Below the pieces are notes generated by a model. That model did no database searches. It was given only the letters and a program-made list of their open reading frames with translations, and had not been told where the DNA came from. 64,000 nt of DNA from Topomyia yanbarensis (taxonomy: Eukaryota; Arthropoda; Insecta; Diptera; Culicidae). The DNA lies in contig NC_080671.1 in the NCBI RefSeq assembly GCF_030247195.1, positions 102,163,845-102,227,844 of the forward strand, read 5' to 3'. This document shows positions 54,296 to 64,000 of this stretch, piece by piece. Positions within the stretch are counted from its first letter, which is position 1. Each line of letters begins with the position of its first letter. Both the position numbers and the translations under genes were made by a program.

Positions 54296-55019
54296 ATGAA
54301 TGCGAACCGATACCAATGGCGACGACCACTGCGACGAAAAGGGACTAGCGATTGGAAGCTCGGAACGTGGAACTGCAGATCTCTCAACTCCATCGGGAGC
54401 ACCCGCGTACTCGCCGATGTTCTCAAGGACCGCGGGTTCGGAATCGTAGCGCTGCAGGAGGTGTGTTGGACAGGACCAATGGTGCGAACGTTTAGAGGAA
54501 ATCATACCATCTACCATCTACCATGAGCTAGGGACAGCTTTTATTGTGATGGGCGATATGCAAATGCGCGTGATCGGTTGGTGGCCGATCGACGAAAGAA
54601 TGTGCAGGTTGAGGATCAAGGGCCGTTTCTTCAACATCAGCATAATAAACGTGCTCATCCCTCACTCCGGAAGCACCGGTGATGACAAAGACGGTTTCTA
54701 TGCGCAGCTCGAACGAGAATACGACCGCTGGCCAGGTCAGAAGGAGGAATTCAGACCGACGATTGGAAAGTTCAGCGCTCACCAGCTGAGGAATGAGAAT
54801 GGCCTTCGACTCATTGATTTAGCAGCCTCCAAGAACATGATCATTCGTAGCACCTTCTTCCAGCACAGCCTCCCTTATCGTTACACCTGGAGATCACCGC
54901 TACATACGGAATCGCAAATCGACCACGTCGCCTATTGTGGCGCTAACATCGACTCTGACCATTACCTGGTGATGGTTAAATTGCGCCCAAAATTATCCAC
55001 CAGTAATCATGCACGGTAG
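54296..55019 (+). pseudogene. RTE-like LINE endonuclease region, disrupted
   Basis: The first frame (to 54526) has GTWNCRSLN (catalytic Asn) and GIVALQEVCWTG (catalytic Glu). A frame change near 54530 leads to a second frame with FNISIINVLIPHSG, RSTFFQHSLPYRYTWRSP and SQIDHVAYC, ending at SDHYLVMVKL. The block that should carry the catalytic D-x-N (DFNA) is absent: YDRWPGQKEEFRPT runs straight into GKFSAHQLRNENGLRL, which points to a small internal deletion. Non-functional. Confidence 0.8.
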
Positions 55020-55100
55020 CGACGGCCGCATCGGTACGATCTGGAGCGACTGAAGTAACCAGATGTCGCCACTGCATACGCGCAGCACCTCGAGGCAGCG

Positions 55101-56569
55101 TTGCCGGACAAGGGAGAGCTCGACGTGGCCCCTCTAGTGGACTGCTGGAGAACAGTAAAAGCAGCCATCAACAACGTAGCTGAGGACATTGTCGGGTACG
55201 AGGAACGGAGACGACGAGGCGATTGGTTCGATGAGGAGTGCAGAGCGGTTTTGAAGGAGAAGAATGCAGCGCGAGCGGTCATGCTGCAGCATGGAACCCT
55301 ACAGAATGTGGAACGATACAAACAGAAGCGGAGGCAGCAGACACTCCTCTTCCGGGAGAAAAAACGCCACCTGGAAGAAGATACACGGAAGTTCTACAGA
55401 AGCTCAACGCATCCCGCAAAGGCTTCGAGCCGCAAGCCGAAATATGTAGGGATAAGGACAGGAGCCTGCTGACGGACAACCGTGAGGTGAAAGAAAGGTG
55501 GAAGCAGCACTTTGACGAGCACCTGAAGCGCGAGGAGAATGTAGGTACAGATGACCAGGGCAACGGAGGATTTGACTACGTCAGTGCAATTGAAGACGGG
55601 AATGAACCAACTCCCACGTTGAAGGAAGATAAGGATGCCATCCAACAGCGCAAGAACAACAAAGCAGCTAGCAAAGATGGTATCGCAGCAGAACTCATCA
55701 AATTGGTCCCAGAAAAGTTGGCCACTTGTCTGCACCGGTTAGTAGTCAAGATCTGGGAAACCGAACAGCTACCGGAGCAGTGGAAAGAAGGGGTGATCTG
55801 CCCCATTCACAAGAATGGCGACCATTTGGAGTGTGAGAACTTCCGAGCGATCACCATTTTGAATGCCGCCTACAAAGTGCTATCCCAGATCATCTTCCGT
55901 AGTCTATCACCTAAAGTAAATGAGTTCGTGGGAAGTTATCAAGTCGGCTTCATCGAAGGCCGGTTGACAACGGATCAGATCTTCACCGTACGGCAAATCA
56001 TCCAGAAATTCCGTGAATACCAGGTGCCAACGCATCACCTGTTCATCGACTTCAAGGCGGCATACGACTGTATCGACCGCGTAGAGCTATGGAAAATCAT
56101 GGACGAAAACATCTTTCCCGGGAAGCTGACTCGACTGATCAAAGCAACGATGGACAGTTTACAAAACAGCGTGAGGATTTCGGGTGAACTTTCCAGTCCA
56201 TTCGAATCTCGACGGGGACTGAGACAAGGTGATGGATTCTCGTGTCTACAATTCAACATCGCTCTGGAAGGTATGATGCGACGAGCCGGGCTCAACAGCC
56301 GGGGTACGATCCTCACGAAATCCGGCCAATTTGTATGCTTCGCGGACGACATGGACATTATCGCCCGAACATTTGAAACGGTGGCAGGCCTGTACACCCG
56401 CCTGAAACGCGAAGCAGCGAAGGTCGGACTGGTGGTAAATGCGACCAAAACAAAGTATATGCTGGTAGGCGGAACCGAAAACGACAGGATCCGGCTAGGA
56501 AACAGCGTTACGATCGATGGGGATACCTTCGAGGTATTGGAAGATTTTGTCTACCTAGGACCCTTATAA
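55101..56569 (+). pseudogene. RTE-like LINE reverse transcriptase region, frameshifted
   Basis: The linker reads in one frame from 55101 (GDWFDEECRAVLKEKNAAR) and shifts near 55395 into a frame that stays open to 56569. RT motifs: QWKEGVICPIHKNGD, GFIEGRLTTDQIFTVRQII, HHLFIDFKAAYDCIDR (catalytic Asp), GLRQGDGFSCLQFN, FADDMDII (catalytic pair) and TKTKYMLVGG. A stop after FVYLGPL ends it; another frame continues with IRRRIISGSRAYYGLQKKL. The RT core itself looks intact, so decay may be recent relative to the minus-strand RTE copy. Confidence 0.85.
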
Positions 56570-57072
56570 CGGCTGACAATAACGTGAGCCGTGAAATCCG
56601 AAGACGCATCATCAGTGGAAGTCGGGCCTACTATGGGCTCCAGAAGAAACTGCGGTCAAGAAAGATTCAGCCCCGCACCTGCAGCTACAACTCGAGTATT
56701 GTGGAGGCAAATTGTTGATTCAGTGTTATCATGAAATTGATGTTGAACTAAATAAATGAAATGAAATGATCTTATTATTCGCGAGCTAAATCGTATGGGG
56801 TCAAAAATGACAGCATCGGAAAAGGTTCATGCTGTACTGATCTCCATGCCAGACAAGTGTCGACACGTCAAAAGTGCTCTGATGGCACTGACAAATGAAT
56901 AACTGTAACTATACTAAGCCGATCATGGAGATCAAAAGAATGTTTATCAATGCTGAAGCTGGGGAAGGGAAGCATGCAGAGACGAAAAACGTTGCGCTGT
57001 CTTTAACGTACAATCCTAGAAGAGAGGGCCCCGATGCTTCGGTTGCAACGAAACTGGGCATTTTAAGAACAA

Positions 57073-57366
57073 ATGCACGCTGATGAAAAAGTACAACGCA
57101 AAGGAAAAAGAGAAATTATTGAAAAATCAACGGATTGGACCAAGAAAAACCTAATGGCCAGAGCGGATCGTAACAAGAGAATCAGATTCTTAATTGACTC
57201 GGGAGCAAGCGACTACATGGTTAACGACAAGAAGCTGCTGGAAGGCGTCCATGAATTGGAGAAGCCAATCATCATTTCGACGACAAATGCGGGTCAAAAT
57301 CTACGGGTTACGAAAATTGGAAAAATGCGATTAAAAAGTGTTGTGGGTAACAGCGCAATAAAATAA
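57073..57366 (+). pseudogene. Copia aspartic protease fragment
   Basis: An open 97-residue frame containing FLIDSGASDYMV, the D-S-G-A active-site motif of Copia proteases that process the Gag-Pol polyprotein. Downstream, TNAGQNLRV and IGKMRLKS fit the second half of the domain. It is isolated from the integrase by a 450-bp stretch without an open frame. Confidence 0.8.
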
Positions 57367-57822
57367 TTGAATTTGTACAATGTTCTTTTTACTCCGGATC
57401 CTTTCGGTCAGAAGGGTTAGAAAAACGATAAAAGGGTTACTTTTACAGATGAAGAGTATATCTTTGAATTAAACAAATGAAGTGATTGCTTCAGGAAGCT
57501 TCGTTTATGGTTCATTCCACCTTGATATATTTCTGTAAGAAAAGTCGGCGGAAGACAAAATAAACTCGGCATTGTTTGGAAAGAAAGTGAGTTTGAAAAT
57601 ATGGCATAAAAACTAATATTACATATCAGTGAAACAAGTTTAGAGAAACTAATTAAGAAGGGAATGGTTGAGGGTATCAATAAAACGTTCGGTAATATTA
57701 GTGGAACAAATGTGTGTAATGTTTGTATGGGAGTGAACCAGGCTGCATCCAAATTTAAACAAATGAAGCTGCCAAAATCAAAACGACCACTGTAACTCAT
57801 ACATTCGAACGATTGTGGTAGC

Positions 57823-58062
57823 ATGGAGCAGAAAACCTATGATGGGTATCATTACTTTGTAACCTTTATGGATGATTATACGCGCTTTATCGTGGTTTAT
57901 CTCATGAAACAGAAATCGGAGGCTTTCAAGAAATTTAAAGAATTCGAAGCTATGGCCGCAGCATTCTTCGAAAGACTTATTTTAATGCTAGGGTGTGATA
58001 ATGAAGATGAATTTACAAGTAACGTATTTCAAGCTCATTGCAAAAAAATGGAATTAGAATGA
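57823..58062 (+). pseudogene. Copia integrase core fragment
   Basis: A 79-residue frame with YHYFVTFMDDYTRFIVVYL (first catalytic Asp region) and LGCDNEDEFTSNVFQAHCKK, where the usual D-N-G-x-E-[FY] block carries E in place of G. A continuation in another frame gives PQQNGKSERMNR, the conserved block after the catalytic Glu. Part of the decayed Copia element. Confidence 0.82.
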
Positions 58063-58792
58063 CGTTCACAGTTCCACACACACCGCAGCAAAACGGAAAA
58101 AGCGAACGTATGAACAGATCTTTTATGGAAAATGTCGGAGCATTGCTGTGGAAAGTGGATTAGGGAAAGATATGTGGGGAGAGGGATATACAGCAACATA
58201 TCTAATCGCTAGATCTGCAACAAGTGAGATAGAAGAAGATAAAACTCTGTATGCAAAATGATCCAAAAAGCGACCAATCTTGAATCATTTAAGAGTTTTT
58301 GAGTTAAAGCATTTAAACAAATACTTTTAGAGAGGCGACAAAAATCCGATTTCGTAGCGCAACTTTTGATATTTGTGGATACGCAAATAATGGTTTTAGG
58401 TTATGGAACAAGGATACGCGTTGCGCTCAATCGAAATTGGCAGAAATGTAGTATTCAATGAAATCACCAGAGCCAATCCAGATATTGACCACACAAACTT
58501 GTATTTCGTAGAATCATCTGGTCAAGATTAAATCCTATGCCCACCCTTAAACTAAGAAGAACAGAATGAAGATGAGGATGCTACTATACATTCATCTGAT
58601 GAAGAACAACATGAAGACTGCGCAGTCATCGAAGCACATCAAGATCATTTATATTCACTTGAAGAATCAGTTGGTGAAACTGATTACGAAAGCACAAATG
58701 AAAATCAAACAGATGAAAGAAAGGACGGCAATGATGGTCAATCGTTTCATCGATGCAAGAAGGAAAAAGAGATACTGGGTTGGTACAGTTTC

Positions 58793-58880
58793 GACCCGTT
58801 TTTATAAACTCCCGGTTTTATGCACCCCCGTTTTTATGCACCCCCGATTTTATGAACTTTTTGTACCCGATTTTATCAAC
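58793..58880 (+). repeat. short tandem repeat of a ~17-bp CCCGTTTTTATgAAC motif
   Basis: Five degenerate units follow one another: CCCGTTTTTATAAACTC, CCGGTTTTATGCACCC, CCGTTTTTATGCACCC, CCGATTTTATGAAC and CCCGATTTTATCAAC. A single related word, CCCGTTTTTATCAGCCCC, occurs near 25057. It abuts the 3' end of the Copia remnant. It may be the end of another element. Confidence 0.75.
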
Positions 58881-59433
58881 TTGCCGTTAATTCATTCTTT
58901 TATGCCAGCAATTCAGGGCCACAGTCTTACAATTATATTCAATCAAAGTAGTTGGTTCTGCACTGTTAGGTAGTAGTCAAAATGTAGGGTAGTTTACCCA
59001 ATTTTGATGCTATTTAAGGTAATTGATGAACTAGAATCGCATTTTCCTCAAATTTTCAAAAAAAAAACAAAAATTTTATAATAAACTTACACATACATTG
59101 TCACATATTATCCATGGAAAACATAACAATTGAAAGTGACGTTGTATGAAATACGAGTTGAATACTTAATAATATTGTTTTTTTATGTTGTGAGCATGCC
59201 AAACTGCAAACAAAATTTATTTTTGCGAACTGTCTATAAACACCGGTCCGGAAGATACAATTTAGCGCATATTAGTCTCTAAGATTGTGATATCTGTTCT
59301 CTACTTTATCTACCCCTTTAAAATGATCTCCTGTCAGCGCGCTTGAATCTTCACTAAACAAACTTCGAATTGAATCAGCTAACAAGATTCCTGTTCTCGT
59401 TTGTTATCTTCTATGTCATCGAAGCGTAATAAT
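58881..59433. other. unassigned non-coding DNA
   Basis: AT-rich stretch with no ORF or repeat recognised. Confidence 0.5.
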
Positions 59434-59727
59434 CTATTCACTTGTAAGTAGGAACACACCAACCTGTCCGAACCAATGAGAACGGGCGAAGCTTGTCGAA
59501 AGCCATAGAACCAGGCTCAAACCGCCTATCTCTATAAAAATACGTGTGCATGTTTCAAACTCTTTAAAATCTGATACGGAATATTGTTTGATGACGAAAA
59601 ACCCTAAAAAATAGCGAACCTGTTTATCCCATTGTTGAAATTCTTCGCATAACTTTCCCACTAAGAAAATAACCAAAAAAATAAATAGTAAGTTTGTGGA
59701 AAGAGAAAGTTTCATTGACTTAGACAT
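59434..59727 (-). CDS. hypothetical small membrane protein or first exon
   Basis: An ATG-started ORF of 97 residues. It has a hydrophobic N-terminal segment (NLLFIFLVIFLVGKL, about residues 12-26), a polar middle (EEFQQWDKQVRYF), and a second hydrophobic stretch near residues 66-79 (IEIGGLSLVLWLS). The pattern resembles the first half of a small multi-span membrane protein. A possible splice donor, CAG/GTTGGT, follows HWFGQ, so it could be the first exon of a longer gene. I do not recognise the family, and no promoter or neighbouring exon was identified. Chance remains possible in AT-rich DNA. Confidence 0.3.
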   Translation of the reverse strand: MSKSMKLSLSTNLLFIFLVIFLVGKLCEEFQQWDKQVRYFLGFFVIKQYSVSDFKEFETCTRIFIEIGGLSLVLWLSTSFARSHWFGQVGVFLLTSE

Positions 59728-60589
59728 GGATACGATATTAATAACTAGAATAGTGAGATCGATCCAGTAAAACTATTCATCACTGTCGTTGCTTACAAAA
59801 ACTTAAAACATGGAAAATACATCCATTTCCGATTTTAGTAAAACTAAAAGCCGCCCGCTCAACAAGAAAGCTATCAGCGTACACGTTCGTAAACAAAATT
59901 AATAGACAGCATCGTGTATCGTGGCTAGACCAACAGGCTCAGAATTTTCTGATTTGTATCAGATTTTACCACTGAAAATTTTTCGTCAAATATTTTGTAA
60001 ATTAAATTTTTCCTAATGAAGAACTGGACTAATTACATTAGAAACGTTGGATATGAACGTAATTTTAGAATGCAAAGTTTTAATTGATGTAGTGTTTCTC
60101 TCCAGATCGCTAATTTAATTTTCAACTTCAATCGCGTTTTGCTTAATTGTCATTTTTGGAACATGGGCGTAGAATAGTTGTAAACTATCAACGCCCTGTG
60201 TCTAATTATTTAAAGAATAAATTCTGCATTGCACTTTTAAGGAGATTAACCATTAAATTTCATTGACAGATTACATTGTCTTTCATAATGAGTCTATCTG
60301 CAAAATTTTAGCTTGATCCTATGCTTGGAAGTTGGATTAGACAACTGTCGGACGGTTCAGTTAAATACAATTTTTTGCACTGATAGGGCATTAGGTTTGA
60401 TTTTTCTGCCAACTAACAGCTTGAGATAGTTCTCTGGTTGATAAAAACGGGTCATTACTGTATTTAGATTATACAGCAAAAACAGTAATAATTTTTAACT
60501 AAGAGATCCGCAAACTATTAAGGAATTGAAGAAAGCTTCTGAATGGCAAGAATGGAAGCATGTTATTCATCCGGAATCTTATCAACGAT
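59728..60589. other. unassigned non-coding DNA
   Basis: No ORF of note and no structured repeat recognised. Confidence 0.5.
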
Positions 60590-60985
60590 GGTAGGAATTA
60601 CCTCCCCCCTCCTCTGCTTCTGAATATCTTCTCAAAGCATATATATCCAGCCTGTTTTTCTGGTTTTGATTGAAGAAACTTAATACTGCCGTTAAAAATG
60701 CCCATCCGTACTACTACTCAAAAAAGCTATAATTGACTCCTCTAATTTAAAAAAAATCCATCGCTACCTCTAGTATATCGAACGGCATTTCTAGTTTTGA
60801 GATCGTTGTAAAATTGTTTTTTCTTGTATAAATATTCCAAGCTATATTATTACTCGTAAAATAACTCCAATGGATCCCCCTAATCTAATCAAAAATTACA
60901 TTGCCCCCTCTTGCACATAGAGAGGTAACCCTAACGTCAAGATAGCTTCAAAATTTTCTTAAATTCCTTAAAAAACTGAATAAAA
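60590..60985 (+). mobile_element. probable decayed I-type 3' UTR
   Basis: Words like TTTCTAGTTTTGAGATCGTTG and AACCCTAACGTCAAGATAGCTTC, with C-rich blocks (CCCCCTCTTGCACATAG) and a terminal CTGAATAAAAAAG, echo the CTAGTTTTAAGAT repeat units and end of the intact I element (18880-19330). Spacing and composition are similar, but identity is low. This is a tentative assignment. Confidence 0.45.
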
Positions 60986-61559
60986 AAGCCCGTACGGTAA
61001 AAATACTGGTATAGGGATAATTGGACAGATTACTTGGGTTCCATAGACCCCCAAGCATTTCAGCTTCAAACAGATTGATTTTTTTGCTTTATTTGGCCAC
61101 AAAGTATACAATGCTGATCAGCTCTATGCAGCTTACCAACAAATGTGGGAGGTAACGTCGATATAGTCTGTTCGTGTTGATTATGGTTTTGAAAAATGTT
61201 TGCAGCTAGTAAAAAAAATCGAAGGGAAATTATAAAAACATATGCTGTAACTACACTCTCTATACAGCACTGTTAATAAAATATACTCAAAAACTAAATT
61301 TACAATTACTTTAACACATTTTAAGAGTATACGAATATATTGAACATGGTATTGGCGTGCTTCTTTGAGGGAACTTGTGCTTTTTTAGCTATAAATGAAC
61401 AATTCCTTTATCTTGAGCTGGAATATCTTCAAATGTGATTTCTCCTTTTGAATTTCAACTCCAGAAATAAACATCCAAAGTAACATAAAAAACATACAAA
61501 ATAAAATTCGTTCCAGCGGTAAATGGAATTAAAACAAATACCCCTCTGTGCGAAACACT
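60986..61559. other. unassigned non-coding DNA
   Basis: No gene or repeat recognised. Confidence 0.45.
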
Positions 61560-62480
61560 TCCTATCCCCCATTTCAAACCGTTGACACTCTGCAGCCAAC
61601 GGAGTGCTCTAGGCCTAATTCCGCCATCAATTTCATCCCGCCAACAGCGCCCAATTAGCAGTGATTTGTTTATTTTCCGCTGTTTAACATCCCCCTTATC
61701 GCTTCGCTCGAGATTCCTCGAGTGTGATACCGACGTCGGATGCTATTGTACTGGATTGTATTGTACTAACCTGAACTGTGTACTCGAAAATTGAAGTTCT
61801 GTCCGATCCAAGTCAATAACCTCTCTGGCAATCGGCGACGAACAACAATGACGCAGTCGTCGTTTCCTGAACCGCAGTCAGTCAGTCAGTCCGTCAGACC
61901 GTCGGTTTGACTGGCTCTTGACCAAAACTTGGAGACTTCCTTTTTCTTTTGTGTTGAGCGTTTGAGTGGTTACACTTTCAACCGGTCCGGATCTGAACTA
62001 TTATTATTATTATTTCTTTATCACTTATTCAAACCTCACAGACTGCGCCGTCTCTTTCGTACCCAAACGGTCGTAACTTGTTGGCAATGGCAACCTATCT
62101 ATAACCCGTGAATCGCGAATGTGGTGGTTGTTGGCTGCGCGGTGAGATAACCGATATCAGAAAGAAAACCACTTTTGCTCGTTGTATATATATGTGAAGT
62201 AGTAGCACGATAACAATAAAAAAGGCGGTTTTGCGCGCTGCAGCCAAGCAAAACGACACCCACAAGTTGTTTATATGCACTTGCTATGTGAATTATCCAG
62301 CCAGACACACTCTCCTTTCCACTGCACAATTTTCCTGAACGCACGCAGATGGTCACTTGGGCGTTCGAACGACTGAAAGTTCCAACGGATTGAAGGTACG
62401 TTAGAAATATTCAACGTTTTAACGATCATCAACAACTCTAAACAGACTATAGACAAATTATGTCACCGAACCGAAAGGTA
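61560..62480 (+). promoter_or_regulatory. possible promoter/first-exon region
   Basis: This segment is richer in G+C than its flanks. It contains TCAGT at 61878, 61882 and 61886 (the arthropod initiator word) in a CAGTCAGTCAGTCAGTCC run. Two splice-donor-like sites follow: GAAG/GTACGT near 62395 and AAAG/GTAAGA near 62475. The second is preceded by an ATG at 62460, giving a possible six-codon coding exon (MSPNRK). No downstream exon is seen in the window, so a gene start here is only a suggestion. Confidence 0.25.
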
Positions 62481-64000
62481 AGAATCTCAACCGATAAAAT
62501 AGCATATGAAAACGGAAACAGTTTGCAACATGAAGAACTTCGACTACTTGGAAGAGCACCACCGAAAACGCGTGCGTCTGGCTCGGGAGTCAGCGCAATA
62601 CTTGTTGCCGAGGGGCTCGAAACTATGCCAGCTTGCGCCGCTGAGCTGACTATAGGGTCTACATGAAATAAGCAATCGTAAACAGTTCCATTCCAGTCCA
62701 CTCGATCTGGGCAGGGGCTGAGCGAGAGAGTTTTGATATCTCTGGCTCTCCGGATTGACGGAGCTTTAGCATGGATAAGGCGGATGCGCAGGCTGAACCC
62801 TCTATGTTGTCTAGCATCGATTGACGAGTTGAGCAGCTGGTAGATAAAAGATCGACGAAGAGAGGCGCATCGTTATGTTACTCGATGATTCATGATCGGG
62901 TGGGAGCATAAATAGCATAAATTTCTCTTTACTCAACTAATCTCACAATGAAAAGCATAAGATTGATGTTGGACTCTCTTTTGGTATAATGAAGCATCCA
63001 CTATGTTGCACGTCAGATGGCTGTAGCCTGAACGATATAGCGTACGAAATCATGTTATGCCGATCAAGCTTGATTTTATTTACATGTATTAGACTGTTCC
63101 TTCGCAACTATCCAAATACCAAAGGGTTTTATTAACTCTTTCATGTCCAACTTTTTTCTAGTGCATGTAGGGTTTCAAAACTATTTTTACTTGAAAACGG
63201 TAGGAGCAAGAAACACGAAAAGCCTTTATCATAAAGATAGGTGCTTCCCTTGCAGAGCTAGAAGATGCTCAATTTTTACCTTCTAATGCTCAATGCAATT
63301 CTCCTAGAATATTTACAATAGTCCAATTGTGTGGGAAACGTAGCCAAAGACAGTCTAAATTGATAAGTTTTTTTTTCAGTTTTCAAAAATGTTACAACAT
63401 AACGAAGATATATGAAAAATTCATTTTCCGTCATCCGCATAAATTGTCCCTGGCAGCACTGCTACATCGGAATCCAATCAGACTAATTGCAATAACTTCA
63501 GTTCTAGAGCTGATCCTTGCAACTGTTAAAACTCAAATGAAAGCAATAGTTACATTTATTAGCCTTACTTGTTTTTATAAAGAAATCTTGCCTCAAACAA
63601 AAGTTATAGCTGTTTAAAAAGTTGTTGTCCACAAACATGGGCATGAATGGGTTAAAGGGTTATGTCCTGACTAACTGTTTCTCAAGTAAGTTATTAAACT
63701 ATTAAACGCATTGTTAATATATCCAGTGGGTTGTAAAGTTTTAATCTTTGGAAAATTTAACGGTTTTGCGTAATTTTTTAATGTATATTATTGATGTCGT
63801 ATACAAATTAGTTTTTGGAGAATCGAGCTGAATTTATTTTAACGGAGTTTCTGCCGTTGCTCCGAAACTATTCTTGTTTTTTTGTATAACGCTTACGATG
63901 AGCATCATATCTTTGCAACTAATCCATCCAACTATCTGGATTATAACTAATCTTGCCGGAAATCACGCAAGACTAGGGGTTTGCTTAGAAACACAAGTGA
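62481..64000. other. unassigned non-coding DNA
   Basis: Short ORFs (62447-62701 minus, 63327-63617 plus) have no recognised domain. If the 61.5-62.5 kb segment starts a gene, this would be its first intron. Confidence 0.4.

Larger units (their letters stand above)
54190..56676 (+). mobile_element. frameshifted RTE-like LINE, 3'-truncated
   Basis: A nearly full-length ORF2 on the plus strand with broken frames: endonuclease start (LGTWNCRSLN, ALQEVCWTG), endonuclease remainder, linker, RT and the start of the thumb. It stops at RTCS near 56676, where a Copia remnant begins, so the last ~150 residues and the 3' UTR are missing. It is related to, but clearly diverged from, the minus-strand RTE copy at 40126-42250. 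Confidence 0.85.
56677..58785 (+). pseudogene. degenerate Copia-type retrotransposon fragment
   Basis: In order, over several frames: Gag (LIIRELNRMGSKM near 56765, then EKVHAVLISMP), a zinc knuckle (CFGCNETGHFKNKC near 57030), aspartic protease (FLIDSGASDYMVNDKKLL near 57187), integrase (FVTFMDDYTRFIVVYLM near 57853, then PQQNGKSERMNR near 58083), a Copia-specific GYRLW-like block near 58400 and an acidic linker near 58560-58740. RT, RNase H and both LTRs are absent. Numerous stops and frameshifts make it non-functional. Confidence 0.85.

Noticed and set aside
59434..59727. DoxX/TMEM35-type membrane protein
   Set aside because: Only the general arrangement of hydrophobic segments agrees. 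I could not match specific conserved residues.
1..64000. CRISPR arrays, bacterial operons or an endogenous viral gene
   Set aside because: No regularly spaced short repeats with unique spacers, no ribosome-binding-site-led gene clusters and no recognisable viral polymerase or capsid motifs were seen. All RT-like sequences group with LINEs or Copia.

Overview
The window looks like repeat-saturated, AT-rich insect DNA, most likely from a culicine (Aedes-type) mosquito. That assignment is an inference. It rests on the mix of element families: an I-clade LINE whose reverse transcriptase carries LADD, RTE-like and Jockey/CR1-like LINE remnants, a Copia remnant, ITmD37E-like mariner relics, tRNA-derived SINEs and many hAT-type MITEs with 8-bp target-site duplications (TSDs). 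I found no convincing host protein-coding gene, rRNA, functional tRNA or CRISPR array. The stretch reads as intergenic DNA or the inside of a very long intron.

Layout. 1-9.6 kb: non-coding DNA with a possible recursive splice site (~210), a 2.67-kb unit flanked by a 15-bp direct repeat that holds a ~437-bp tandem array, a hAT-type MITE, mariner transposase relics, and two unassigned ORFs near 7.5-8.0 kb. 9.6-22.6 kb: a large inverted-repeat element and a fold-back element, both caught in a ~3.1-kb tandem duplication. Copy 1 is split by the main feature of the window, an apparently intact 6.17-kb I-clade non-LTR retrotransposon (13161-19330). It has an 11-bp TSD, an Inr+DPE-type promoter, two full ORFs and a poly-A end. 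25-27.4 kb: a minus-strand Jockey/CR1-like LINE lacking most of its RT. 30.7-38.5 kb: hairpin and MITE elements and a SINE with a clean TSD.

38-46 kb: a pile of old elements. These are two SINEs of one family in opposite orientation, a minus-strand RTE-like LINE cut by a hAT-like insertion, a minus-strand Jockey-like RT, and a decayed plus-strand relative of the intact I element. 46.2-47.9 kb: a fold-back element with a hAT-type MITE inside one arm. 51-53.8 kb: a second copy of the first MITE, a short I-element scrap, and two abutting pogo-like TIR elements. 54.2-58.8 kb: a frameshifted plus-strand RTE-like LINE joined directly to a degenerate Copia retrotransposon. 58.8-64 kb: mostly unassigned, with one membrane-protein-like ORF (59434-59727, minus), a decayed I-type 3' UTR, and a slightly richer segment (61.5-62.5 kb) with a TCAGT cluster and splice-donor-like sites.

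Working together: only the I element has the full set of parts for its own movement. ORF1 is a zinc-knuckle RNA-binding protein; ORF2 combines endonuclease, RT and RNase H. The MITEs, SINEs and fold-back elements are non-autonomous and would need enzymes encoded elsewhere. Nesting gives relative ages: RTE before its hAT-like insert; fold-back before its MITE; the 3.1-kb duplication before (or on another haplotype from) the I insertion.
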